From Siphonodentalium dalli (lineage: Eukaryota > Mollusca > Scaphopoda > Gadilida > Siphonodentaliidae): 64,000 nucleotides of DNA. Positions 1-12,000 of this stretch are shown piece after piece (position 1 is the first letter of the stretch; each line of letters opens with the position of its first letter). The position numbers and the translations under genes were made by a program. The notes beneath the pieces were generated by a model, which was not told where the DNA came from, searched no databases, and saw only the letters and a list, made by a program, of their open reading frames with translations. Where the stretch lies: NCBI GenBank assembly GCA_032622095.1, contig CP136067.1, positions 133,551,990-133,615,989 on the forward strand, written 5' to 3'.

Positions 1-5
1 AGGTG

Positions 6-264
6 TAATCCCTTCTATACTAAAGCATCAGTGATGAGTAGTTATCCCATAAGAAATTTTCAAATAATAAATTCAACAAACGACCAGTTTGTTGAACATA
101 TTATCTAAAAATTTCCCTCAATAAATAGGGCTCCTTCTATACTTTTATTTATCTGTTGTCTGCTTTTATCACCTTATCATCCCTTCAAATCAATAATAGA
201 CCATTCCGATGTACATTTTTTAACTGACTGGGAGAATCCATTTCTTCATTATAGAGAGGGTTAA
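6..264. mobile_element. TTAA-type MITE, CTATACT family (copy 1)
   Basis: A degenerate left end resembling TTAACCCTTTCTATACT and a right end closing on GGGTTAA bracket about 260 bp. The body shares CATCAGTGATGAGTAGTT and the GACCATTCCGATGTA segment with copies near 8.9, 12.2, 23.1 and 50.4 kb. It carries no coding potential. TTAA flanks and CCCTTT ends suggest a piggyBac-like non-autonomous element. It lies downstream of the kinesin stop. Confidence 0.6.
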
Positions 265-610
265 TTCTTCATCTTCATGAGCCAGGACAGACTCTGGTAA
301 AGACAAAATTTATTTTGCTCACAAATTCTCTTTATTTAATCAGGAGCACTTTTATTGCCAATAATTAAAGATTAAAGAATGGGTGAAATTACGGGCTGGT
401 TTTTTAAAATTCAAATCTATAAACCTTCCTAACCTCACCCATTCTTGACATTTCCGGTTATTACTTTAAGTTTGGGATTTTAAATTCATATTTCAGGAAT
501 ATACACTACTTATTATATTATATAATGGATTGTTTTCTATAAAAATTATCTGACATAGAAACTAAAATTGTGTATTTACACAAAGGAAGAAACTGTTATT
601 TTAAGAGGTA

Positions 611-788
611 TACAGTAATGCCCTAAATAAACGACTCCTTAACCACAGCAGAATTACGGGTAATTGTTCAGGATTTAGTCGGAAATATGGCTTGTTGTCA
701 TTCATCAGAAAGCTCTCCGACGAAATCCTGAAAAGTTACCCATAATTCTGCTGTGGTTAAGGAGTCGATTATTTAGGGCATTACTGTA
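611..788. mobile_element. TA-flanked foldback MITE, family A (copy 1)
   Basis: The copy starts TA-CAGTAATGCCCTAAATAA and ends with the inverted complement followed by TA. The two arms are nearly complementary and would form a long hairpin. TA flanks and CAGT ends fit a Tc1/mariner-type MITE. At least twelve copies occur in this window; this one lies downstream of the kinesin gene. Confidence 0.8.
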
Positions 789-1512
789 GATTGAGATTTA
801 TGGCCTGTGGTTTATCACAGAAACAAGGTTTTTGGTAGGTGCTTGTTCTTCATTGTTATTAGCATTCAACATTCGTAATAATACCAATAATTCAATTCCT
901 CATTTCACAGGCATGGTCCTGAAACCCCGCATGTGCAACCTTTTTAATCGCGTTTTGCAGATTGCGGTAAGTTTATATAAACTTGGTCCGAACTGAGATC
1001 TAACATGTCCGTTTCCGGATTCAAATTTCACGTTCGTCATGATGAATAATTGGTCTGTAGACTCATTAAAAAATGTGCCCATGATACTTTATTGGGTGAA
1101 ATAAATCATGGAGACCTTAAACTAACTTTTGTGAACATTTGGTTGGGTAATAATGGCCATATTAAATCCAAAGTTAGCCGATCCAGGGGTGGAATGCTTC
1201 GTTGGCGTGTGCCCCAGAAATAAGAAATAAAAAATTAAATTCAAAAACGCACACCCGCGTACTGTTCAAAATGTTTCAGCCTGAGAAATGGGAAATTGAC
1301 TCTTTGTATTGGCTAAAGACCAGCTCCATCTTAAAATATTGTAAATGAAAGACCTGTGTATGATACATATATCATTATATACTGATTGAATTTAACACCT
1401 GGAGTTCAGTGCATGGAGGGAGGTCAGGTAAGCCTAAGTAAATAAAACAAATATTTGTTCTCAGGCATCCTTGTTATTAGAGAGGGCTTCAATAAAAACT
1501 TATATTTATATA

Positions 1513-1775
1513 TTAACCCTTTCATGATGGGAGCCATGCTGGTGCAGCATTAAAGATCCTGTGCCAGTTCATTCTCTTGCATATGCGAATCTTCTATAGG
1601 GAGCCTCACATATATAAGAGAATGCACTGACGTACAAGGTCAATGTAAATATAATTAGGCCAATGTATTCTCTGATATATATGAGGCTCCATATGGGAGA
1701 CTCTCATATATAAGAGAATGCATTGGCACAGGATTTTCACAAATTTTCAGGAAGCTCTAATAACGTAAGGTTTAA
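1513..1775. mobile_element. TTAA-type paired-hairpin MITE, family B (copy 1)
   Basis: It begins TTAACCCTTTCATGATGGGA and contains two successive hairpins built on ATTCTCTTATATATGCGAG and its complement, then a degenerate right end. Small open frames reading LLYMR-type peptides in these copies come from the hairpin arms and are not genes. Confidence 0.75.
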
Positions 1776-1958
1776 CTGAACATTTTCCATATGCTCAAAC
1801 CTTGAGTTATATATGAATATATCATCAATAGGCTTATGTTGGAAATAATTGTTTTCACCAATTGGCATGGGACAGGAAATGTTACTATTTTGAAAACATC
1901 GTAACATTTTGTATTGAATATTTATCTTTTAAAACAAATTTATGTAAAAACTGTAACA

Positions 1959-2108
1959 CAAGCCTGATTATAGTGTGCCTGTCATTTGCAGAATGAGGTC
2001 CCCAGAGGGTGAATTTAGTATGCTAGCCTGCTATGTGGGATAGTGTCACTAAATTCACCCTCTAGGGACCTCATTCTGCAAATGACAGGCACACTATAAT
2101 CAGGACTG
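1959..2108. mobile_element. hAT-type MITE, family C (copy 1)
   Basis: Inverted arms run from CAAGCCTGATTATAGTGTG through GCAGAATGAGGTCCCCAGAG to the mirror image. The flanks CTGTAACA and GTGTAACA match at 7 of 8 positions, an 8-bp duplication typical of hAT elements. Non-coding. Confidence 0.75.
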
Positions 2109-2234
2109 GTGTAACACAAGATGTGTCCCCTGTCTTTTTTGAGAATAATGATGCAAATATGTTTTCAAAAATAGTTTCGTAAAACATTGAGTTGTTGCTG
2201 GAAGTGTTGAATGAGATAGAGCATATTGAGGCTG

Positions 2235-2634
2235 TTAACCCTTTACCCAACAAAAGGGCCCTGTGCCAATGCATTCTCTTATATATGCGAGTCGACCATA
2301 GGTCGCCTCGCATATATAAGAGAATGCATTGGCTTAACACATTAAAAATTATAAAATTGTTAAAGAATGTAAGAAAAAAATGGTAAAAAGTGTTAAAAAA
2401 GATTTTTTTTAGGCCAATGCATTCTCTTATATATGCGAGGCGACCTATGGTCGACTCGCATATATAAGAGAATGCATTGGCACAGGGCATAACTGTAATA
2501 ATCACAATGTGGTCAAGGAGCCGGTTCCAATGATATCCATATTTGTATGGTTCTATTGAGACAGACCGAAGATATTTTAGGCTGTTGAAGCTTTATTTGG
2601 CCGGTTTTGGCCGTTTTGTTGGGTAAAGGGTTAA
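2235..2634. mobile_element. TTAA-type paired-hairpin MITE, ACCCAACAA family (copy 1)
   Basis: A 400-bp element with ends TTAACCCTTTACCCAACA and its complement and a TTAA at each side. Inside are two perfect hairpins of about 70 bp whose loop sequences (TCGACCATAGGTCGCC and its complement) also match each other. Copies at 27.3, 48.9 and 51.7 kb are nearly identical. It lies just beyond the kinesin stop, and its right half offers an AATAAA on the minus strand near 2590 that could serve as a polyadenylation signal; this is inference. Confidence 0.8.
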
Positions 2635-2726
2635 CATATGTTATTTCTTGAACTATATCACTATGTAAAGCATAAATTTACCCCCCCCCCCACACACTGC
2701 CCAGGTAGGAACGCAGCAGGTCTTCC

Positions 2727-3001
2727 TCATAACATCACACACAAACCTGATTTCTTCTGTGAGCTTCTAGATTCAGATCTCCGCGGTGATTCAACTGAGT
2801 CTTTCATTCTCGCGGGAGAAACCTGTTTTTCCTGGGTGTTGTTCTGCGGAGGACCCTGTCTGGCTTTATGTGGAGAGTTTTCTCGAGTTGAATGACTGCT
2901 CTTAGAAGACGTTGACGATTTTATACTTTTCGACCTTGCTTTGCCCTTTGACCCCTCGTCATCTGAGGAATCAGAATCGCTTGAATCAGAATCGCTGTCA
3001 T
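2727..3001 (-). CDS. KIF28: KIF28-like exon 25 (terminal)
   Basis: The acceptor TTTCAG is followed by residues 967-1057, starting [20 protein letters not shown], then a Ser/Lys/Arg-rich low-complexity tail ending SGLCVML and TGA. It is probably disordered and phosphorylatable. A CAG-GTTTGT site shortly before the stop could be a weak donor to a further exon, so the C-terminus is the least certain part of the model. Confidence 0.75.
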
Positions 3002-6000
3002 CTGAAATTACATATTAAGCCATTGGAAATTTCAAATGCAGCCAAATTAACACAGTATACTTGATCTCAGTGAAATCATTGGCTTCAGTTATGTACAGTA
3101 ATGCCCTAAATAACCGACTCCTTAACCACAGCAGAATTATGGGTAATTTTTCAGGATTTAGTCGGAAATATGGCTTGTTGCCATTCATCGGAAAGCTCTC
3201 AATGAGAATCGATTATTTAGTGAGAGCTTTCCGATGAATGGCAACAAGCCATATTTCCGACTAAATCCTGAAAGATCACATAATATAAAATATATGCCAT
3301 ATTATATACCATTTGAAAGAGGAAGCTCCAAAACAATGTATTTTCAACTTATTCGATGTAATAAATTGTGAACATGTTGTTCTTGTTGAGATATCGATGT
3401 CTGTTATGTGCTAAAGTTTCTGCACAAAGTCGACTTTTTTCAATGGAAGGGGAATAACTCTATATATTTAGATATAGAGTTATTTCCCTTCCATTGAAAA
3501 TAAACTACGGTTTGAATTATGTTGCATTCTGGGAGCCATAACAGGGGAAATGATTTTATGATTTCAGCTATTTTCTATTACTCTATGGGCACCTTCTGAG
3601 ACACAGACATTCCAAATGGTGATGAATTATAGTATTTTAATCATATTTATGGCATAGATTGTTATTAAAACAGTATATCAAGGCACTATAAAAAAGACAA
3701 ATCGGTGACTCGAAAATTAAGTGGGTCTTTAAACAAAGCAACACAGATGGGAGCATGCACAATGGAGTGTCGTCTGCTGCAGTCTATGTGCGGCTCTCTA
3801 TGGGTCATGGACGGACGGGTTAAATGTTAGACGAAAGAACAGTAAGTGACAAGTTGGGGTTATAAGTACCGGAGTAAGAGTTTATCTACCCCCGCTGTAC
3901 ATCTACCACCCTGGGAGGAGGGGGCAATAACTTAGGTTATCTCCCGCTGATCATCTTCCCTCTGACCTGAAAGTTTCTTACCTTAATAAGTTACTCTCAT
4001 TTTTTTATCATTCAATATGACTCACAAAAACTATCATTTGTGACAAGGAAGCATGTTTTTTCTTCCGCAGAGACATTATAGTTCGGAATTACCCAGTTTA
4101 CACCACCTGAATTTTTTAACCTTAACACCTAACGGGCAGTTACTCTCATTTTATTATTCAATATGACTATGCGACTCAGACAATGATTTATTATTTATAT
4201 GTGAAAGAGGCAATAATTTAAGTTTGGAGAATTTTCCTTGAAAATTACCTACTACCATTAGATGTTGAGGTAAAATAAATTCGAGGGGGAGATAAATTAG
4301 GGACCCTACGGTAATTTTAAAGTAAAATTCTTTGAACTCTTCTCGCATAGTCATATTCAGACAATAAGATGATAGTAACTGGTCATTAGATCTTGAGGTA
4401 AACAAAGGGGGGAGATAATCCACACCGTATTACAGATCCGGATTACCACCGGTCACGATGCAGATCACTACCGGCTGTTTTGACAAAAGCGTGCCACGTG
4501 GCATCATTGTAGTTGGATCATTTTTGCCCTACATTCTGTGGAAGGTGTGAATTTTTTCTCCCTTCGTGTATAGGAGTAACTGGGCTAGCGGAGGACGCCG
4601 ATAAATCTGATAAGTATACAATATATGTTCACTTAATCTTATATTTGTAACGCATGTTTACCATAGTGTTTCATTATTTCGAGCAGTAGCTGATATGGAT
4701 GGTTCATGTTTTATTTCTTTATGCGGTATTCTCGTGGTACGAAAAGATAGACCATTTACTAAGTCATTCGCCTAATGTACACGTTTGTATGTTCGATTTG
4801 TGGCCATCTGGGACGTTTTGAACATAGATACCCATGAAATGAACGGGTACGTATCTGTACCGGCAAATAGTGAACGGTGCCGATCCGCATCCTGTTTTTT
4901 GGAACCCATGAGTATGGAAATCGATACTACGCGTTTAATTTACATTCAACTTGACAAACCATATTGCCATTTTGTACAGTTATATGGACATTCTTGTATA
5001 CGCAACAGAAATAAGAGAAAATTCCATGTATTTGCATCATGTATTGTGCCAATGAAGATAAATAATGGGCCACGTGCAACTAGATCCTAGTAACATATGC
5101 TACCTCTAAGGTTATCGTAGGCGATTATTTTATATTTTCTTGGCGTGGCCATTTTCTAATGTATGTAAGAAAGACGGCGGCAACAAACTTTGTGTGGGTT
5201 ACATTCAGATATATAATATAATTAACGTTTTAGTCGACCTACCGTTACACAAATTGCCACTTTCAGCCGGTAGTGATCCGCATCGTGACCGGTGGTAATC
5301 CGGATCGGTAATACGGTGTGTAATCTATGTAATTTTAAATGAAAATACTCCGAATTTTAAAATGGTTTCAGGAACATGCGCGCATACCTGACAAACAGGA
5401 AACTGACTATGCATGATCTTAATGAGAGGGGTAACATAATGCCCTAAATAATCGACTCCTTAACCACAGCAAAATTATGGGTAACTTTTCAAGATTTAGT
5501 CAGAAATATGGCTTGTTGCCATTCATCGGAAAGCTCTCACCCATAATTATGCTGTGGTTAAGGAGTCAATTATTTAGGGCATTACTGTAAGCTTGGTATC
5601 CAATTTGGGGTCATAGTTCACCTACGCTCTGCACGTTTCACACTTTTGTTATTGAGGACACTTACCAATGCTTACCTTTCTCCTCGAGAATAAGTTTGAT
5701 GCATTTGTTTGCCTCGTCCGCGTTATTAGTGTTATATAATTCCTTCACTAATTTTGTCGACAGTTTCTTCTTGTTCTTCTTCTCAGCTTCAGCCAACATC
5801 CTCTTCATTGCATCCTGAAAAAAAACAAGAGATTCACCAGGATGTGGCAAAATACGCAAGTGGTAATTCCAACAGAGGGCCATAACTCTGGTGAAAATTG
5901 GTAGGAGGAACCTAAATTTGAACTTGACCTGTATTTTGCCCTAGTAAACCCACGTACCAAAATTCATTCCATTCAGTTGAGACTATCTATCTAATATTAT

Positions 6001-9000
6001 CATCAGGAAACCAAAAGTGAACGAACGGACAGATAAATAACAGAAACTTAAAATGTCTGGTATTTTAGCCGATGATCATACTATAAATTTGATTATCAAG
6101 TCACTCACGTTACAAAATAATTTTGGGTTTTTGAATTAGATTCCAATTTTGGGGTAAAAAAAAGTTTAGTCAAGAAAGTTATCCAATTTATAGGATTAAG
6201 TATTATTGGGGGTGGGGTCATTTTTTTTTTGTTCTGGGGACATGTGGGGGGGGGGGGGTGGATGTAGGGTGATATCATACCATTTTGACCATCATTTTCT
6301 CTTGCCGTTTCTGCAGCAGCTGGTATTGCATTATGTACTTAATCTTTTCTGGATCGAAAGTCTGGAAAATACACAATTCACACATGTTAAAGAGTCATCA
6401 ATGAAATATGTAACACCATATGTTAATCTCCTGTTTAATTTTTTGGGAATAATATTACATAGCCCGTCTGTGTTACACTAAATCCTGTTTGGTGATTGGT
6501 CAACTATCAATAGGGTTACCCGTTTCATACCCAAATAGCACAGACCGCAACACAAACACGACGTCACAAATTGTTGACCTAATCACTAAAAGCGGTCAGC
6601 AGAATAATTGGGTCTGCTTTTCAAATTTCAGTTGTATTGCATCTGAAGCCAGTTATTTATATCGATCACATTAACATTGCTAAGTGCTTGGAAAACATAT
6701 TCGGCTGACATAATGTGCTGCATGGGCTAGTCTCAAATTCCTGGCAGATTTTGTGAAAATAAATAATACAATCAGCTTTTTTATGGGAATAAATCATCGA
6801 CTAAACAGAGGTGGCAGGAGCACATGCCCCCCCCACCCCCCCCCCCCCCCACCATTTTTCACCACTCATGGGTAACATTCAAGTTGTAGCTCATCATGTG
6901 GCATGAACATCAACATATTTTTCAAAATTTTCTACAGGGGAGTATACCCCTAGACCCGACTAATGGACTCGCGATCGATATGTGGACACCACCAGGGTCT
7001 ACGCTGGAATGAAATTTACCTTTGCCAAATAATTTGCCAAATGAAAATATTTTTTGCCAAATTCTATTAGAATTTGCCAAATGTTATCCCTGATAGTATC
7101 ATTTTCTGCAACCTTGATTGAGTTTTATGTTTCGACACTCATGGTTTGAAGAACGTTTGATATCAATAGGAAAGCAGTTAGTTAATAATTATACTCGCTT
7201 GTCATACAACACCAATCACTGAACAATAAAATGATAGAAGATAGAAGAGTTGCTTCATCAGAAGGGAACATCACAAGAGGATTAGCTATGTAAACACCAA
7301 CACCACTCTAAATACTGGTATAATCCATCCACCAATTGATAATAATGTTAGCAGATTAACTGCATCTTAATGTAGGTGTTAACTTTTCCGAAACCATATA
7401 CAACATAACTAATATAATTCTATTGTAATAGTTTCCTAAAATAAATGGTATTGATTGACCGATATTTTTCAACTTTATTGTGGAATTAAAAAGTGACTTG
7501 CCAAAACTTTTGCCAAATAAAAATATTTTTTGCCAAATGTGAATTATTTTGCCATTGGCAAATTTGGCAAGTAGCAGCGCGAACCCTGCACCACATGCAT
7601 ACTTTATGTTTAGTGTAAATCCAATGATTATGAATTTACTGATGCAGTATGTGTCTCACGATATCCCCCCTGAGTATCTCCCCCATGGCCCCATGGGAAG
7701 AAAAATGAGGTTATCACCCCCCACACTGCTAAAAAATGTAACACCCCCCCCCCACCCACTTATTTTGAGCTTTCGCCACCCCTGTCGATAAACAAAATAC
7801 TTTGGTGAATTATAACAAGCTCCCCTTTAGCGATAGTTTCTGTTTGCTTCTGTGTCAAACATTTTGGTGTAGCTATTATCTTATGACTAGAGTGCATTTA
7901 TTTATGTGATTGGATGATAGCTAGATGATATGAGGTCGTCTTCATTGAAATAAGTCATATAACAAACCACTGAAATATTTCATGTATCACATGGTAGCCT
8001 TGATTTGGAAATTACAACCCTGCAGAAATTTGATGTATCATGTCCAAGATCAATATACTGTTTGGAAAGTAATTTTTTTTTTTTACCCCATGTCTATTCA
8101 TGTAGTACAGGTTTGTTTACGTTCCCTAATCCAGCCGTACATATCCCATGAGACCAAGGGCCGAATATGATACGGCTGGCTGCGGGTAGGTAAAAACCCG
8201 TACTATGTGAACAGATAAGGGCTAACAGTAATAACAACTGAAGCAATAGTACTGACCTATGTTTACACCTTGACTTATTTTTTTTTAGTAATGACCTTGA
8301 CCTACCTTTTTGTTTGTATTTGCGGCATGAACAGAACCGGATTTTCCAGCGTCACTTTTTAACATGGCAGCTTTAGTGTTCACTGATTTCTTCTTTGACG
8401 GCTCCTTTTGTTGCCCCCAAATCTGCAGCATCATAGCTCCGTCTTTTAAGAAATCAACCAACTGTAAAGGGAAGTATACAGGGATTACTCAACAGTGAAC
8501 CCTAATCCTAAACCAATTGACCAAAAAATGTAGGAATAAAAGCTCGGAAAAAATTAAACATGTTGTGAAAATGTTCTAAGTCGAAATAGGGGAATAACTC
8601 CACATAAAAAGTCGGACAAGTGCTCATAATCGCAGGTGCACAGGTTCCCATGGTATTAAATATCTGTGCCAAGTTTAAAAAAAAAAAATGTCCTCAAAAT
8701 GTAGGAATAAAAGCTCAGACAAAATTACACATGTTGCGATAGTTTTCTAAGTCGAATAAGGGAGACAACTCCACAAAAAAAAGTAGGACAGACATCATAA
8801 TCGCAGGTAAACAGGTTCCCATGGTGGTTGATGTCTGTGCCAAGACGGACAAGCTGATTTTAGTATACCCTCAATATACTTTGTTGCTGGGGGGTATAAC
8901 CAGAGGCGTGACTGTGCCAATATGACTGTAATTGAGCTACATTAATAGTACTCATGCTGTCCTTCTATTAACTGTCGTATGCTTATTGTTCCGGAAAACC

Positions 9001-12000
9001 CCTCCAGATGAGTGATAGATCGTTCCAATGTATACTTTTATAACTGGTGGGAGAATCCGTTCACTATAGTAAGGGTTAAAAAGGGTTGGAACCTCAAATT
9101 ATACAGTATGGTGTTTTCAGTTGTACAAGTATATTTTTTAGAACATTCAGGGTGAAAGTTTTATAGATTAAAATTTAAAGTACATTTAGGAAATAGTGTT
9201 CTGTCCTAGTTGTTACTTCAGTTTGCAGCTGTTATTTTAGATTTACCTTTTTCGTAGCTTTGGGAAATGAGAATTTCTGTGAGAAGTTCCAGTCGGGATT
9301 ACTGGTGCCCTTGATTGATGGAGATTTAACAAACTCATCTTCTTCCTGGATCTTATACCGACAGCTGATTGTCTGAAAGAGAGACAGATGTATAATGTGA
9401 CCTGGGCCTGATATGATTGACAGCTGATTGACTGTAAAAAAGAGAGATAGAGGTTACACTGGAACTTACTCAGACTGCAGATCATCTGAAAGAGAGAGAG
9501 AGAGAGGGGAGAGAGAGATAAATATAATGAACTGGGACTGACAGGAAGAACTGGCTGGTACATGTGACAAGGATATCTGATAGACTGGAATAGAGATATA
9601 GGGCCAACTAGATCACATCCATTATACTAATTATATGTATATTTATCCTTTACACAAGCCTTGACATAGCGTGTCTGTCATTTGCAGAATGAGGTCCCCA
9701 GAGGGTGACTTTAGTAATGCTGTGGGGTAGCATCACTAAATTCACCCTCTGGGGACCTCATTCTGCAAATGACAGACACGCTATTTCAAGGCTTGCCTTT
9801 ACATCACTCAAATCTTTGGTATATGGTTGAATGTAAAGTCATTAATTTTGATAATATATTTATTCCAACAATAATTCAAACCATTGCTCCCTATTTTCAT
9901 TCAATTTCTGTATCTCATGGAGTTGACCTTCAGAGAAAATGAAAAATTAACATGCTACACATCACAATTTCATACTCTTTGTGAACTTTCCCAGCTTTAT
10001 AATAAAATTAAACCATAAAACCAGAAACATATTTTCATATTGTTCTAACTCCCTTCAATCCCTAAAATGGTGTATTGCTGCCTTAATATAGACGAAGAAA
10101 CCAGCATGACTCGTAATATTTGTGGAGAAGATATTGGTGATGAATAAATGAACTAAAACGATTCCACCAAAGAGGTACATTGAATCGTCGTAAAGCTTAC
10201 CAACAGTTACTATATTCACCTAATACAATGAACCAATATATGCCTTTTTTTTCTGTTGCCCAGTATGTAACTTATTTATTGATCGTCCGGGTGAGGGCAT
10301 ATTTATGATTCTGGTTCATCGAGGCCAATATATTTTGAAAATGGCCAAAGATACTTTCATTTGGTTAAACATTATGGCCAAAATGTTTTCAGGGCTCTAG
10401 TCAGCAATCACCTCTCAAATTATCATCATATCTGTGTGATATCCTTAATTCGTTAACAGGTAATAAGCAGATGCTCACCTGTGTATGAATAGCAATCTAT
10501 CAAAAGTCATACATTCTTACTTATCAAAACAATGATGATTTAATAGCTGTTAGAATGTTGTCCTTTCTAAACCCTTCCATGACTGAGCTTACTGCAATTT
10601 TGCGCAAATCTTGTGCCAATGCATTCTCTTATATATGCGAGTCTCCCATAGGGAGCATCGCATATATGAGAGAATACATGGGCCTAACAATATTTACCTT
10701 GACCTTGTACGCCAGCACATTCTCTTATATATGCGAGGCTCCCTATGGGAGACTCGCATTTATAAGAGAATGCACTGGCACAGGATCTTTAATGCTGCAC
10801 CAGTGCAGCTCCTGTCATGACAGGGTTAATAAATTGACCATATAGAGAGGATACTCACTGTGAATTTTGCTGGCAGGCCCCTCGCACTGATGACATTCAC
10901 CATAAAGTTGATGTTTTTCCCGACGAGTTCATTCGGGTCTTCTATATAAATGTCATCCGATTCGGTGTAGATTTTACCCTTGTCATTACATGGAAGGACT
11001 TCAATCTGAAAAAATTTAATTCAAGTAAAATTAGTTTCAATATTTCTAGTGAAAAATTATTCTGATTACGTGCAGATTTTACCCTTGTCATTACATGGAA
11101 GGACTTCAATCTGAAAAATGTCGATTTAAAGATGCATAATCCGAATTAATCGGGGGAAGAAAAAAAATATTTGAGTCGAGGAACCCACCACCATCAAAGC
11201 TCAGAGTGATCAGATATCGATTTTTGAAATCTATTATTTTTCACCACCGATAATTTTTAGTGGCCCAGTAAAGAGTAGATGAGAAAACTGTGTCAAACCA
11301 AATTGCAGATGAAGATGGATAACTCTAAAATCAAGTGGCTTTTCTGTGTTAGATATTTGACAAACCGGCAAAATTTCGTTGAACAGAATGTTGATAAATA
11401 ACAGGTTTTGGGCAATTTGATACTATAGTTGACTGTGGTTAGCATTATTTTTGGGCAATAAAATGATTCTGATAACTGAGCGGCATTTAAAAAAATGTTG
11501 TTGTTGTGGAATCTGATGACATGGGGACCATCGACTCAGATTGAGTACCTCTAAAGGGGGACTGTATTTCAATCCAATTGAGACACCTTCTAACTAATAT
11601 ATTCAACGGTAAATATGAAATAAATTAATTAATTTTAGTCGAGGATGTGCATGCAAATACAAAGAACTGCAGATAATAATATGATAATTATACTAAAAAT
11701 AGTATTTGACTGCATTCATTTACTAAATTACATTATCTGAAAAGTTTCGGTATAATTAATTAATTAATAATTAACCATTCTTCGACATAAACCAGTATTA
11801 ATCCTACCGATTTCACTAGCTGGTTACATCAAAGGAAATTAAGACTAGACCACACTATTACTTTGAGCACACCATCTTCAAATCAGAATTCTAGAGATTT
11901 TGATCTGATTGATTATCATCAATGATTATCATCGCCTTTGTAAAGAGATGGGATGACATTATAACTCACATTGAGCACACCGACTTTCTTTCCTTGATAA

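Noticed and set aside
2071-2505. 144-codon open frame on the minus strand
   Set aside because: It reads through a family C element and the hairpins of a TTAA-type MITE; the repeated LLYMR-like peptides also occur in the other MITE copies and come from hairpin arms.
4785-5090. 101-codon open frame inside the 900-bp CAC-ended element
   Set aside because: No recognisable transposase motif and no other support; treated as chance.
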